Below are positions 14,553-24,045 of a stretch of DNA of 36,101 nucleotides, in pieces. Source of the stretch: UBA2658 sp964617335 (GTDB taxonomy: Bacteria; Bacillota; Clostridia; Oscillospirales; Oscillospiraceae); NCBI GenBank assembly GCA_964617335.1, contig CAZTXG010000017.1, forward strand, positions 1 through 36,101, read 5' to 3'. The first letter of the stretch is position 1. Each line of letters begins with the position of its first letter. The position numbers and the translations under genes are program-made. The notes beneath the pieces were generated by a model. It was not told the DNA's origin and ran no database searches. It saw nothing but the letters and a program-made list of their open reading frames with translations.

Positions 14553-16847
14553 TTAGTTTATATAAAATATAATATCCCCCTGAAGGTCTGTTCTATAAAC
14601 CTTAATGCCTGCTTTGGCAAAGCGCTCTAAGGTTTCCGGCCCGGGGTGACCGTAATTGTTGTAGCCTGAGGAAATAGCGGCATACTCAGCCCTAAGGACT
14701 CTTAAAAGCTCATTGCTGCTGGAATGCTTTGAGCCGTGATGACCTGCTATTATAAGGTCAACATCAGGTAACTCCTGCCTTTTAATAAGGCGCCTCTCGT
14801 CGGCAGCGTAGGCATCCCCTGTGACCATAAGTTCAAAATCTTTTAGCTTTCCAAGAAACATAAGAGCTTTTTCTTTATCATTTTCGGGGGCAAAAACGGA
14901 AAGCTCCATGTCTCCAGCTTTTACATCGGAATCCTCATTTATAACATAGACGGGAACATCCTTTAATGCGGCAAATTCCAAAATTTCAATGCAGGCAGCT
15001 CTATCAAAATCATCCGGCGGAATAATAATGCGCTCTACCTCAATTTGGCACATAAGCCTTATAACACCGTTTACATGGTCATCGTCAAAGTGGGTCAAAG
15101 CCAAAAAGTCAATGCTCCGCCGGCCTTCCCTTAAAAGTCTTGCAGCAACGGTATCTCCGGCATTTCCCAGTTTCCCCTTTCCTCCGCAGTCGATAACAGC
15201 CGTGTGCCTTCCGCTGGTGAGGATAAGGCTTTGCCCCTGACCCACATCAATAATTCTTACCGTATCCGGCGAAACTTCAAGGCGAAGCTCATAAATAATT
15301 ATAAGAGCGCAAAGAGAAATTACAGCAAGGCTAAGGGGTATGTATGGGCGAAAGCCTTTTTTCGGTTTGAAAATATAGCATAAAATTATGATGGTATAAA
15401 CAAGAATAAGCCACAGGCCAAAGGCCGAGCCTTCCGTATACAAGGCTCCATAGGGAGCCTTTGCCCCAAGACCTATAATCTTAATCATAAGCTCTGCAAA
15501 AAAGCTTGTTACAGCCCCTAAAGTCTCCCCAAGGGATAACCATATCACCCCAGTTATACAACTAAGATACCCTAGTATGAAGCTTGCGGAGACAAGGGCG
15601 AAAATAAGAACGTTTACCAGTATGCCAATCAGGGAAAAGTAGCCGAAATATAAGGCGGCTATGGGAGTTGAAAAGCTAAGAGCACCTAGGGTGGAGGAAA
15701 ATGCGGCAAAAACTGCCAGAGCTGCCTTTTTATAAGCTCTCTGAGGCAGACCAGCTTTTTTCTTTGATTTTCCGGAGTCAAAGGCCCATTTTGTAATTGC
15801 CTTATATATGGCCGGAGCAACAATTAACATTCCAAGCATCGCCGTGAAGGAAAGCTGCAAACCCACCGAGGCACAGGCCAAAGGGTTTATAAGCAAAAGC
15901 AGGGCCAAGATTGTAAAAAGCGAGGTCATAGCATCATTTTCCCGCTTTAAAAGGGGAGCTATGAGAACAAGGCTGTGCATAAAAGCCGCCCTTATAACCG
16001 AGGCTGTTGCCCCTGCCACAGGAACAAATATCCACAGCAGGGGAATTGTTATAAGGCAGGCTGTCTTTTTCCGCCGTACAAAAAGCCGGATGAAGCCCAC
16101 GAAAAAAGCCACGTGCATTCCCGAAACCGCCACAATATGCAAAACTCCTGTTTTTGACATATCTGTGTATAGCTGCGTGTCTTTATACAGGGCTGCTTTT
16201 TCTCCAGTTAAAAGGGCCGACATAAAAGGGGCCGCTGTAGATGAAAACACTTTTTTTGCTGTTTCGTTTATGGTTTTTGCTATGGTTTTTGGAAAATACA
16301 TAAAGGAAAAGCTGCTTTTACCTGTAAGCTCAATATCACCTTTCATATAGCAGAGAAAATAAATGTTTTCCGCCCTGAACTTGTCATAGTCCTCGCCGTA
16401 TCGGCTGTCTGAAGGTTTTATCCTCACATAAGCTTTTATTTTATCTCCCGGTTCGAGCTCATTAAGCTCAGCGCCATAGGAGTAAAGAAGGGCTTTTAAA
16501 CGGGGCGTGTCCTGCCCCTGAAGCTTTATGGGCAGGCTGGCATAAGAGCCTTCAAGCACAGTGGGATAGTCTGTCACCACTGCGGAAATTTCCATGTCTA
16601 TATCTGTAAAAACCCTTGCCGGCAGAACCTTTGCCCCATAGTGAATGGCATAGACTCCAACCCCTGCGGAAAAAGCCAGACAAAGACAAAAAATCCGCAG
16701 CCGTGTATCTCCCTTAAAAAGAAAAGCCAAGGCTGACAAGGCAATGCAAAGTAAAGCCGCAATAAGCCAAAGCTTCCTGGGCATAAGATAGTGACATATA
16801 TACACCGCTGCCGAAAAGGACAAGGCGGCTGTTAAAAGCTTGCGCAT
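14553..16847 (-). CDS. comEC: ComEC/Rec2 family DNA-uptake channel protein
   Basis: A 764-residue polytopic membrane protein. The N-terminus has hydrophobic helices and a DUF4131-type external domain (about 1-190). The competence domain follows (about 200-490), with SALLTGEKAAL and the signature VLHIVAVSGMHVAFFVGF. A C-terminal metallo-beta-lactamase domain (about 520-764) shows LTHFDDDHVNG (HxxxDH type), VTGDA and AGHHGSKHSS. In competent bacteria ComEC forms the channel for single-stranded DNA and its C-terminal domain may degrade the other strand. No other competence gene is in view. The ATG at 16847 follows AAGGAAGG and lies 12 bp after the HIT gene. Confidence 0.95.
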   Translation of the reverse strand: MRKLLTAALSFSAAVYICHYLMPRKLWLIAALLCIALSALAFLFKGDTRLRIFCLCLAFSAGVGVYAIHYGAKVLPARVFTDIDMEISAVVTDYPTVLEGSYASLPIKLQGQDTPRLKALLYSYGAELNELEPGDKIKAYVRIKPSDSRYGEDYDKFRAENIYFLCYMKGDIELTGKSSFSFMYFPKTIAKTINETAKKVFSSTAAPFMSALLTGEKAALYKDTQLYTDMSKTGVLHIVAVSGMHVAFFVGFIRLFVRRKKTACLITIPLLWIFVPVAGATASVIRAAFMHSLVLIAPLLKRENDAMTSLFTILALLLLINPLACASVGLQLSFTAMLGMLIVAPAIYKAITKWAFDSGKSKKKAGLPQRAYKKAALAVFAAFSSTLGALSFSTPIAALYFGYFSLIGILVNVLIFALVSASFILGYLSCITGVIWLSLGETLGAVTSFFAELMIKIIGLGAKAPYGALYTEGSAFGLWLILVYTIIILCYIFKPKKGFRPYIPLSLAVISLCALIIIYELRLEVSPDTVRIIDVGQGQSLILTSGRHTAVIDCGGKGKLGNAGDTVAARLLREGRRSIDFLALTHFDDDHVNGVIRLMCQIEVERIIIPPDDFDRAACIEILEFAALKDVPVYVINEDSDVKAGDMELSVFAPENDKEKALMFLGKLKDFELMVTGDAYAADERRLIKRQELPDVDLIIAGHHGSKHSSSNELLRVLRAEYAAISSGYNNYGHPGPETLERFAKAGIKVYRTDLQGDIIFYIN

Positions 16848-16859
16848 GGCCCTTCCTTC

Positions 16860-17201
16860 TTACACCATTGTTTCCCCAAGTTTGCGGCCGGAAAGAACAT
16901 GGAAATGAAGGTGCATAACCGTCTGTCCGCCATTTTCGCCGCAGTTATTGATAACACGAAAACCCTCAGACAGGCCCTCTTTTTTAGTTATGTCTGCAAT
17001 GACCTCAAAACAGCGGGCTATAATGCTTGAGTTTTCGGAATTTATCTCCATGGCGCTTGCAATATGCTCTTTTGGAACCACAAGAAAGTGAACGGGAGCT
17101 TGTGGATTTATGTCGCGGAAGGCTATTATATTCTCATCCTCGTAGATTTTCTTTGAGGGAATTTCCCCCGAGGCGATTTTGCAAAAAATGCAGTCTGACA
17201 T
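16860..17201 (-). CDS. HIT family nucleotide-binding hydrolase
   Basis: A 113-residue protein of the HINT/PKCI branch. The histidine triad HLHFHVL (H97, H99, H101) is intact, and a zinc-binding set is visible (C4, C7 in CIFCKI and H46 in PKEH). HINT-type enzymes hydrolyse nucleoside phosphoramidates and acyl-adenylates. It lies directly after alaS and its terminator, in the same direction, and just before comEC. A clean-up role for aminoacyl-adenylates next to alaS is attractive but unproved. AGGAGG precedes the ATG. Confidence 0.93.
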   Translation of the reverse strand: MSDCIFCKIASGEIPSKKIYEDENIIAFRDINPQAPVHFLVVPKEHIASAMEINSENSSIIARCFEVIADITKKEGLSEGFRVINNCGENGGQTVMHLHFHVLSGRKLGETMV

Positions 17202-17228
17202 GGTGTTTTCCTCCTAAATAATGATAAG

Positions 17229-17256
17229 GCGGGACAGGGTTTTTTCCCTGCCCCGC
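17229..17256 (-). terminator. Hairpin terminator after alaS
   Basis: GCGGGACAGGG (17229-17239) pairs with CCCTGCCCCGC (17246-17256), one G-T pair. On the minus strand it follows the alaS stop by 13 bases and is trailed by CTTATCATTATTT. It likely limits read-through from alaS into the HIT-comEC-holA genes. Confidence 0.7.
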
Positions 17257-17268
17257 ATTTTGCCAAAT

Positions 17269-19911
17269 CTAATCTTTAGCTTTTTCAAATACAAAGTTGT
17301 CAATATCCGCAAGGGCATTATCAACCATAAGCTCGTCTTTTATGCCGCCCATGGCCCGCTCAGGCTTGCCGCCGCCGCTGCCGCCGGCAATGGATACCAC
17401 GTGCTTTATAAGGTCGCCGGCGCGTATGCCTTTTTTAACGGCCTCGTCGCCGGAAAAGGCAGCCGCTGCCGTTTTGCCGCCGCTTTCGGAAGTGAGCACA
17501 GCAACCACATTGGGGAAGCGGTCACGGAGCGTATCGCCCATTTGACGAAGCTCGTCTCCCGTAAGCTCCGGTATGGAGGCGGTTATAATTTTAAGTCCCT
17601 TAACCGTCTTTGCGCCTAGGGCAATATTATCCGCCTGCATGGTAAGCTGCTGGGCACGAAGCTTTTCAACCAGCTTGCGGGAGGCTTTAAAGTCTGCCAT
17701 AAGCTGTTCGAACTTGCCTTCCACATCGCCGGTGTTTGCCTTTAAAGCTTCGGATATGCGGCGCAGTATTTCAGAGCCATGGCGCATTTCCGCCATGACC
17801 GCTTCGCCTACAATGGCCTCTATGCGCCGAACACCGCTGGCAACGGAAAACTCACTTTTTATGCGGAAGGGGCCAATCTTGGCGGTGTTGTCCAGATGGG
17901 TGCCGCCGCAAAGCTCTATAGACCGGCCGCCCATGTTTATAACCCGAACCACATCGCCGTATTTTTCCGAGAACATGGCCACAGCGCCCATTTTCTTTGC
18001 CTCGTCTATGGGCATTTCGCTGACGTCAACCTCATAGCCTTCAAGAATTGCGGAGTTGACATATTCTTCAATCTGCTCAAGCTCCTCGGGGCTGATTGCG
18101 GAAAAATGGGTAAAGTCAAACCTTAACTTATCCGGCTCCACCAAAGAGCCTGCCTGCTCAATATGCTCACCTAAAACCACCTTCAAGGCCTTGTGCATAA
18201 GGTGGGTGGCGCTGTGAGCACGCATAATTGCACGGCGCCTTGGAATGTCTATCTTCGCCGTAACAATATCGTCAACGGAAATGCTGCCGCTTTTTACTGT
18301 GCCGTGGTGGGCATATTTTCCGGCTTTGCTGTGCTGAACATCTTTTACTTCAAGCTCGCCCAAGTCTCCGCTTATAAGGCCAAAGTCCGGAGACTGGCCG
18401 CCCATCTCGGCGTAAAAGGGAGTTTTGTCAAGGACTATCATGGCTTCGTCGCCTTTTTTGGCTTCGGAGCGAAGCTCGTCACCAACCACAATGGCCAAAA
18501 CCCTTGCCCTATCCTCTGTGTGGGTGTAGCCTGTAAACTCTGTGGGGGTGTTATCAAGACCCAGCTCCACACCTGCCCAGGCATGGTCGCCTTGGGCGGC
18601 TCTCGCCTGCCTTGCTCTTTCACGCTGCTCCTGCATAAGCTCTGAAAACTTATCACGGTCTATGCTAAGCCCCTGTTCTTCGGCAATTTCCGAGGTGAGG
18701 TCAACGGGGAAACCATAGGTATCGTAAAGCTTAAAGGCATCGGCTCCGCTGAAAACGGTTTCGCCGTTTTTTCTGTGTTCCTCCAGCATTTCAGAAGCTA
18801 TCTTCATGCCGGCGTCTATGGTTTTAGAGAAGTTTTCCTCTTCGATTTTTATTATACGGGTAATATAGTCCTGCTTTTTTGTAAGCTCCGGGTAAGCGCC
18901 TTCATTTTCCTCGATGACGGTTTCGCAAATCTCAAACAAAAATGAGCCTTTTGCCCCAAGAAGCTTACCATGGCGGGCGGCCCTGCGCAAAAGCCTGCGC
19001 AGTACATAGCCCCTGCCTTCGTTAGAGGGCAAAACCCCGTCTGCTATCATCATGGTGGCGCTGCGGATATGGTCTGTTATAACCCGCAGGGAAACGTCGG
19101 TTTTCTTAGACTGGCCATAGCTTGCCCCTGTCATTTCGCTAACCTTATTTGTTATGCGCATGACAGTGTCAACGTCAAAAAGTGAGTCCACTCCCTGACA
19201 CACCACGGCAAGACGCTCTAATCCCATGCCGGTGTCTATATTTTTCTGCTCAAGCTCCTCATAAACCCCGTCGCCCTTATTGTCAAACTGGGTGAAAACA
19301 TTGTTCCAAATCTCTATGAAACGATCACATTCACAGCCAACCTTACAGTCGGGGCTGCCGCAGCCATGCTCAATACCTCTGTCGAAATAAATCTCCGAGC
19401 AGGGGCCGCAGGGGCCTGTGCCATGCTCCCAGAAGTTGTCTTCCTTGCCCATGCGGGTAATACGCTCTGAGGGAATGCCAATCATGTCCCGCCAAAGGTC
19501 AAAGGCCTCGTCGTCCTCCTCGTATACTGAAGGGTATAAAAGCCCTGGGTCTATACCAAGCCATTGGGGTGAGGTGAGAAATTCCCAGCTCCAAGCTATG
19601 GCTTCTTTTTTAAAATAATCACCGAAGGAGAAATTCCCCAGCATTTCAAAATATGTGCCGTGGCGGTCTGTCTGTCCGATGTTTTCAATGTCTCCGGTGC
19701 GAATGCACTTTTGACAGGTGCAAATTCTCCTTCTCGGCGGCTCCTCCAGGCCCTTAAACCAGGGCTTCATAGGGGCCATGCCGGAGTTTATGAGCAGAAG
19801 AGAATTGTCGTTTTGCGGAATGAGAGAAAAGCTCGGAAGGCGAAGATGGTCCTTTTCTTCAAAGAAGGACAAAAACTTCTCCCGAAGCTCGTTAAGTCCA
19901 AATTTCTCCAT
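17269..19911 (-). CDS. alaS: Alanine--tRNA ligase
   Basis: A full-length 880-residue class II synthetase that charges tRNA-Ala. The catalytic core includes INSGMAPMKPWF, the RRICTCQKCIRTGDIENIG segment and YFEMLGNFSFGDYF. The editing domain, which clears Ser and Gly mischarging, has HSATHLMHKAL and the Cys/His site CGGTHLDNTA. The C-terminal C-Ala region contains the glycine-rich GGSGGGKPERAMGG. A small change is AEMGGQSPD in place of the usual AESGGQ. It has its own promoter and a short leader without a T-box, whereas the aminotransferase gene at 24046 has an alanine T-box. GGAGG precedes the ATG at 19911. Confidence 0.97.
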   Translation of the reverse strand: MEKFGLNELREKFLSFFEEKDHLRLPSFSLIPQNDNSLLLINSGMAPMKPWFKGLEEPPRRRICTCQKCIRTGDIENIGQTDRHGTYFEMLGNFSFGDYFKKEAIAWSWEFLTSPQWLGIDPGLLYPSVYEEDDEAFDLWRDMIGIPSERITRMGKEDNFWEHGTGPCGPCSEIYFDRGIEHGCGSPDCKVGCECDRFIEIWNNVFTQFDNKGDGVYEELEQKNIDTGMGLERLAVVCQGVDSLFDVDTVMRITNKVSEMTGASYGQSKKTDVSLRVITDHIRSATMMIADGVLPSNEGRGYVLRRLLRRAARHGKLLGAKGSFLFEICETVIEENEGAYPELTKKQDYITRIIKIEEENFSKTIDAGMKIASEMLEEHRKNGETVFSGADAFKLYDTYGFPVDLTSEIAEEQGLSIDRDKFSELMQEQRERARQARAAQGDHAWAGVELGLDNTPTEFTGYTHTEDRARVLAIVVGDELRSEAKKGDEAMIVLDKTPFYAEMGGQSPDFGLISGDLGELEVKDVQHSKAGKYAHHGTVKSGSISVDDIVTAKIDIPRRRAIMRAHSATHLMHKALKVVLGEHIEQAGSLVEPDKLRFDFTHFSAISPEELEQIEEYVNSAILEGYEVDVSEMPIDEAKKMGAVAMFSEKYGDVVRVINMGGRSIELCGGTHLDNTAKIGPFRIKSEFSVASGVRRIEAIVGEAVMAEMRHGSEILRRISEALKANTGDVEGKFEQLMADFKASRKLVEKLRAQQLTMQADNIALGAKTVKGLKIITASIPELTGDELRQMGDTLRDRFPNVVAVLTSESGGKTAAAAFSGDEAVKKGIRAGDLIKHVVSIAGGSGGGKPERAMGGIKDELMVDNALADIDNFVFEKAKD

Positions 19912-20000
19912 GTATATCTATTCCTCCAATTAATTTATAGGGGCAAAGATGATAAGCCAAGAAAGCTTAGCCATATTTTATCACAGTTTTTGATTTAAAT

Positions 20001-20028
20001 ATTTTATCATATTACAGAAGCTTGTCAA
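20001..20028 (-). promoter_or_regulatory. Sigma-A-type promoter for alaS
   Basis: Minus-strand TTGACA (20028-20023) and TAAAAT (20006-20001) are 16 bases apart, about 90 bp upstream of the alaS ATG and just past the MATE gene stop. Confidence 0.65.
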
Positions 20029-20038
20029 CATTGCTTTT

Positions 20039-21382
20039 TCACAGCCTAAGCCGCTTTTTCCTTACTATGAAAAAATATGAAAGGCACATAATAAGGCTTG
20101 AGGCGGCGGATATTGGAACGGCAAGGCCAATGTGAAAAAGGCTGGCCCAGGGCTGCTGACTTATGTAGTATGACACAGGTATACGGAATATAAAGGAGGA
20201 GATAAAGCCCTCCAAAAAAACAAAGCTTGTCTGCCCGATGCCGTTAAAATAGCCAAGAAAGCAGAAGACAACAGGCAGCATGAGATACTCTAAAGACACC
20301 CCTTTTAAGTATAAATGAGTGGCGGCTATAACCTCGCTGTTGTTTTCAAATATTGAGGCAAGCAAATCCCCCTTGAAGTATGTCAAGGCTGCCATACACA
20401 GGCCAAAGACCATAGAAACTCCCATGGCTATGCCCAGAGATTTCATTGCCCTTTTTTCCTGTCCTGCCCCGATGTTCTGAGCCACAAAGGCTGAAAGGGC
20501 CGACATAAAGGATATGGGTACTATGGCAAGAAATAGGAAAAGCTTTTCGGCTATGCCTATGCTTGCCGAGGCCACAAGTCCTCTGTTATTTATTATAGAC
20601 ATGATTATGAGAAAAGAAATGCTTATAAGCAGCTCTTGGGCCGCAAGGGGTGTGCCGGTTTTCAGAATCCTTTTCTGATAATCTCCGGTCTTTTTAAAAT
20701 GCTTTTTTGTAACCTTAAAGGGCAGACCGTCTTTTTTGATTTTCCACAGGGAAAAAGCAACGCTTCCCGCCTGGGAAAAAACTGTTGCTATGGCGGCGCC
20801 GGCAGCGTCCATTTTGAAAATTCCTACAAGGACAAGATCTAATACAATGTTTATGCCGCAGGCCACCGTTATGAAAAGCAGGGGGGATTTTGAGTTGCCA
20901 AGACCTCTGAAAAGTCCGCTTATGGCATTGAAGGCGACTATGAAAACCGTGCCGGCAGAGCATATACGCAAATAGGCGACGGTTTTTTCCATGGCCTCTT
21001 CAGGCACCCTCATAACAAGGGCTATCTGCTGGGTTAAGAGCATTAATATAACTGTCAGGATTACAGCAATTACAGAAAAAACCCGAACCATGGCCCCAAC
21101 GGTGGCGGCGGCTTTCTCGTCATCTTTTGAGCCGACATATCGGCCGATAAGAACTGTTACGCCGATGGCAAGACCGATTATTGTGCTGGTCACAGCGTGC
21201 ATTATCTGGCTGCCGTTAGACACTGCCGAAACGCTGGAGGTGGTGCCGAATTTTCCGACTATTATCAAATCCACAGCCCCATACAAGGCCTGCAATAAAA
21301 TTGAAAGCAGAAGGGGTATGGCAAACTTTACAAGGGGCGGGAATATTTTACCTTCCAAAAAGGTGTTTTCAGACTTTTGCAT
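20039..21382 (-). CDS. MATE family efflux transporter
   Basis: A 447-residue membrane protein with about 12 helices in two homologous halves, as in the DinF/NorM-like MATE family, which expels drugs or organic cations using Na+ or H+. Typical stretches are FAIPLLLSILLQALYGAVDL near the start, ISGLFRGLGNSKSPL in the first half, and SALSAFVAQNIGAGQEKRAM in the second. The substrate cannot be told from sequence. It stands alone between argG and alaS with AAGGAG before its ATG, so it is likely an independent unit. Confidence 0.93.
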   Translation of the reverse strand: MQKSENTFLEGKIFPPLVKFAIPLLLSILLQALYGAVDLIIVGKFGTTSSVSAVSNGSQIMHAVTSTIIGLAIGVTVLIGRYVGSKDDEKAAATVGAMVRVFSVIAVILTVILMLLTQQIALVMRVPEEAMEKTVAYLRICSAGTVFIVAFNAISGLFRGLGNSKSPLLFITVACGINIVLDLVLVGIFKMDAAGAAIATVFSQAGSVAFSLWKIKKDGLPFKVTKKHFKKTGDYQKRILKTGTPLAAQELLISISFLIIMSIINNRGLVASASIGIAEKLFLFLAIVPISFMSALSAFVAQNIGAGQEKRAMKSLGIAMGVSMVFGLCMAALTYFKGDLLASIFENNSEVIAATHLYLKGVSLEYLMLPVVFCFLGYFNGIGQTSFVFLEGFISSFIFRIPVSYYISQQPWASLFHIGLAVPISAASSLIMCLSYFFIVRKKRLRL

Positions 21383-21542
21383 TTTCTCTCCTTAAGGCTT
21401 GCTTTTTCTCTTTTTCGAGGGCTGGGGCGAATAATACCGCCGGCTGATACTTTAACACATAAGGCGGGAATATACAATATCTCTTAATCTGTGAATAAGA
21501 AGGCTCTGCCCCCTTTAAATGCCATCCAAACATAGGAAAACG

Positions 21543-21575
21543 AAAAAGCCGCCGAGTAAAATAACCCGGCGGCTT
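21543..21575 (-). terminator. Terminator of argG
   Basis: On the minus strand GCCGCCGGG and CTCGGCGGC form a strong stem around an AT-rich loop, followed by TTTTTCGTTTTC. It lies about 40 bases after the argG stop. Confidence 0.85.
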
Positions 21576-21615
21576 TCCCGCAACATATCTTTGGAGGTAT
21601 AAGTTACCCTTATTA

Positions 21616-22830
21616 CTAATTTAAAAGTCCTTGCTCCAGCATGGCCTGAACCTTTATGGGAAGTCCGAAAAGGTTTATAAAGCCTTCTGCATCTTTCTGA
21701 TTATAATCACTTTCCCCGAAGGTGGCGATGTTTTCGCTGTAAAGGGAATAGGGGGAGGTGACTGATGAATTTATCATATTGCCCTTGTAAAGTTTAAGCT
21801 TCACCTTACCGCTTACCTTTTCTTGGGTTACGTCCACAAAGGCATCTAAAGCCTTTCTTAAAGGTGTGAACCACTGGCCGTTATAAACAAGCTCGCCATA
21901 GGTAATGGAAAGCTGGTCTTTAAGGTGAGCTGTCTGCTTGTCAAGGCAAAGAGTTTCCAGCACCTGATGGGCATAGTAAAGAATTGTTCCTCCGGGAGTT
22001 TCGTAAACCCCGCGGCATTTCATGCCCACAAGGCGGTTTTCAACAATGTCGATTATACCTATGCCGTTTGCCCCGCCAATTTCGTTTAGCTTCCAGATAA
22101 TATCGGCAGCCTTCATTTTAACCCCGTCAACAGCAAGGGGTATGCCTTTTTCAAACTCGATTTCCACATAGCTGGGCTTGTCGGGAGCCTGCTCCGGTGA
22201 AACGCCCATTTCCAAAAAGCCCTCTTTATTATATGTCGGTTCGTTAGCCGGATCTTCAAGGTCAAGACCCTCATGGCTTAAATGCCAGATATTCTTATCC
22301 TTTGAATAGCTTGTCTCACGATTTATTTTAAGAGGGATGTTGCGGGCCTCAGCATATTCAATTTCTTCCTCACGGCTTTTTATGTCCCACTCTCTCCAAG
22401 GGGCAATAATCTTCATCTGGGGAGCTAAGGCCTTTATAGTAAGCTCAAAGCGCACCTGGTCGTTGCCCTTTCCCGTGCAGCCGTGGCAGATGGCATCGGC
22501 CCCCTCTTTTATGGCGATGTCCACAAGACCCTTGGCTATGCAGGGTCTTGCCGTGGCAGTGCCTAAAAGATAGGTTTCGTATTTTGCTCCCGCTTTCATG
22601 GCGGGGATTATATAGTTTTCTGCATAATCATCCACAAGGTCCAAAATATAAAGCTTGTCGGCTCCGGTTTTCTTCGCCTTTTCCTCCAAGCCCTCAAGCT
22701 CGTCTGCCTGACCCACATTTCCCGAAACGGCTATAACCTCACAGCCATAGTTTTCCTTAAGCCATGGAATGATAATTGATGTGTCAAGTCCGCCGGAATA
22801 GGCAAGGACGCATTTTTTTATTTCACTCAT
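21616..22830 (-). CDS. argG: Argininosuccinate synthase
   Basis: A 404-residue enzyme that joins citrulline and aspartate with ATP to give argininosuccinate, the penultimate step of arginine synthesis. The PP-loop YSGGLDTSIIIPWL is at residues 11-24. Other marks are TATARPCIAKG, CHGCTGKGNDQVRFE and the citrulline-binding region NEIGGANGIGIIDIVENR. Length is normal. argH, often next in the operon, is absent here, so arginine genes are dispersed. GGAGGG precedes the ATG. Confidence 0.97.
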   Translation of the reverse strand: MSEIKKCVLAYSGGLDTSIIIPWLKENYGCEVIAVSGNVGQADELEGLEEKAKKTGADKLYILDLVDDYAENYIIPAMKAGAKYETYLLGTATARPCIAKGLVDIAIKEGADAICHGCTGKGNDQVRFELTIKALAPQMKIIAPWREWDIKSREEEIEYAEARNIPLKINRETSYSKDKNIWHLSHEGLDLEDPANEPTYNKEGFLEMGVSPEQAPDKPSYVEIEFEKGIPLAVDGVKMKAADIIWKLNEIGGANGIGIIDIVENRLVGMKCRGVYETPGGTILYYAHQVLETLCLDKQTAHLKDQLSITYGELVYNGQWFTPLRKALDAFVDVTQEKVSGKVKLKLYKGNMINSSVTSPYSLYSENIATFGESDYNQKDAEGFINLFGLPIKVQAMLEQGLLN

Positions 22831-22861
22831 TTTTATTCCCTCCGATGTTTTCTATGAGAGG

Positions 22862-22890
22862 ATTATAGCACTCTAAACTTATTATTGCAA
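22862..22890 (-). promoter_or_regulatory. Sigma-A-type promoter for argG
   Basis: Minus-strand TTGCAA (22890-22885) and TATAAT (22867-22862) are separated by 17 bases, about 30 bp from the argG start. Confidence 0.75.
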
Positions 22891-22979
22891 GATGTAAAAT
22901 GTAATATTATTTATATTTTTCTGAATATTATTTAGATTTATCTACAGTTTATGCAGCCTTTGGTGGATATAGTGAATAC

Positions 22980-23008
22980 TTGCATTTTCTAAAACATCGT
23001 GCTATCAT
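22980..23008 (+). promoter_or_regulatory. Promoter for the YbaK-like gene
   Basis: TTGCAT (22980-22985) and TATCAT (23003-23008) are separated by 17 bases, about 45 bp before the ATG at 23055. It diverges from the argG promoter. Confidence 0.6.
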
Positions 23009-23054
23009 TATCTTGCACGCTTTGCCGTGCTAAATTGTTACGGGAGAAAAAATT

Positions 23055-23531
23055 ATGTCCATTGAAAAAGCAAGAGCTTATTTAAAAGAATGCGGAATAG
23101 AAGACAGAGTGCGGGAGTTTGACGTTTCCAGCGCAACGGTGGAGCTTGCCGCCGCTGCCTTGGGAGTTTCTGGTGAGCGCATTGCAAAAACCCTGTCTTT
23201 CAAAACGGGTGAGGGCTGCGTTCTCGTAGTTGCAGCCGGCGACGCTCGGATAGATAACAGAAAGTTTAAAGATAAATTTGGCATAAAACCGAAAATGCTC
23301 CCTGCCGAGGAGGTTTTGGACTTAGTCGGCTACGCCGTGGGCGGAGTTTGCCCCTTTGGCATAAATTCGGGAGTGCCTGTGTATATCGATCGCTCGGTGC
23401 TTCGCTTTGACACAGTTTTTCCCGCTGTTGGCAGCGCGAACAGCGCTGTGGAAGTAAGCCCCGAGGAGCTTTTCAAGTTCTCCGGCGCCATAGATTGGGT
23501 TGAGGTTTCAAAGCTGCCAGAGGCTCAGTGA
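23055..23531 (+). CDS. YbaK/EbsC (ProX-type) aminoacyl-tRNA deacylase-like protein
   Basis: A 158-residue single-domain protein of the YbaK/ProRS-editing family, which hydrolyses mischarged tRNAs in trans. Family marks are the leader SATVELAAAALGVSGERIAKTL, the conserved Lys within it, VLVVAAGDARIDNRKFKDKF, and GGVCPFGI with the GxxPFG signature. A late segment, FPAVGSANSAVEVSPEEL, is typical of the family. Which tRNA it edits cannot be told. It lies alone between argG and the T-box, with GGGAG before the ATG. Confidence 0.88.
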   Translation: MSIEKARAYLKECGIEDRVREFDVSSATVELAAAALGVSGERIAKTLSFKTGEGCVLVVAAGDARIDNRKFKDKFGIKPKMLPAEEVLDLVGYAVGGVCPFGINSGVPVYIDRSVLRFDTVFPAVGSANSAVEVSPEELFKFSGAIDWVEVSKLPEAQ

Positions 23532-23665
23532 TAGGGGAGTTTTTTTCCTTTCGCTCAAAGCTGCGGGTGGCTAATAAAAACTGCCTTCGTCAAATTTTAG
23601 TGTCTGATATGGCAAAGTTCCTTTGAATTTTCATAGGCTTTAAATTACACCGCTGAATTTTTTTG

Positions 23666-23695
23666 TTGACAAGGGGCTTTATTCGTGCATATAAT
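23666..23695 (+). promoter_or_regulatory. Promoter of the T-box leader
   Basis: TTGACA (23666-23671) and TATAAT (23690-23695) with an 18-base spacer, both perfect consensus hexamers. Transcription should begin near 23702. Confidence 0.8.
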
Positions 23696-23701
23696 GTTTT
23701 T

Positions 23702-23980
23702 AATATGATAAAAGCTGTGACAAGGACTAGTAAGCGCCAAGGGATTTACAGAGAGGAGCCGTTTTGCTGGAAGGCTCTATGAACAAAGCGCCGAAGCCCC
23801 CTTTGAGCTGTGGACGGAAAGCCTTCTGGCAAGTACGCTCTAACGGGTGCCCTCCCGTTACAGAGGGCGCGGTAAAGTTTTTGCCGGCAGAGAGCGGGAG
23901 TTTTCCCGAATTTAGGTGGTAACACGGACCTTAAAAAGTTCGCCCTAAGCATTTTTATATGCTTAGGGCTTTATTTTTTG
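23702..23980 (+). promoter_or_regulatory. T-box riboswitch, alanine specifier (GCC)
   Basis: The leader shows the T-box landmarks in order. The AGTA strand of the specifier-loop E motif is at 23729-23732, and an AGAGAG bulge follows near 23750. The matching GAA is at 23793-23795, flanked by a GCGC/GCGC helix, and is directly followed by GCC (23796-23798), an alanine codon. Next come the antiterminator consensus AGGTGGTAACACGGA (from 23914) and a terminator whose stem CCCTAAGCAT/ATGCTTAGGG (23943-23968) ends in a T run. Uncharged tRNA-Ala should bind and stabilise the antiterminator, turning on the aminotransferase gene when alanine is short. Confidence 0.9.
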
Positions 23981-24045
23981 CACATACTCGTTGTATACAA
24001 TTAATATAAAAGTAATTTTGCGCATTGCGCCGGGAGGAAAAGAAG

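Noticed and set aside
17221..18645. Several long plus-strand open frames opposite alaS
   Set aside because: They mirror the codon pattern of the strongly conserved alaS gene and show no family features or ribosome sites.
22891..22990. ArgR-box-like sequences upstream of argG (TGAAT with AT-rich partners)
   Set aside because: Neither half-site pair fits the ARG-box consensus well; the region is simply AT-rich.
23746..23952. Minus-strand open frame within the T-box leader
   Set aside because: The sequence is fully explained by the structured RNA on the plus strand.
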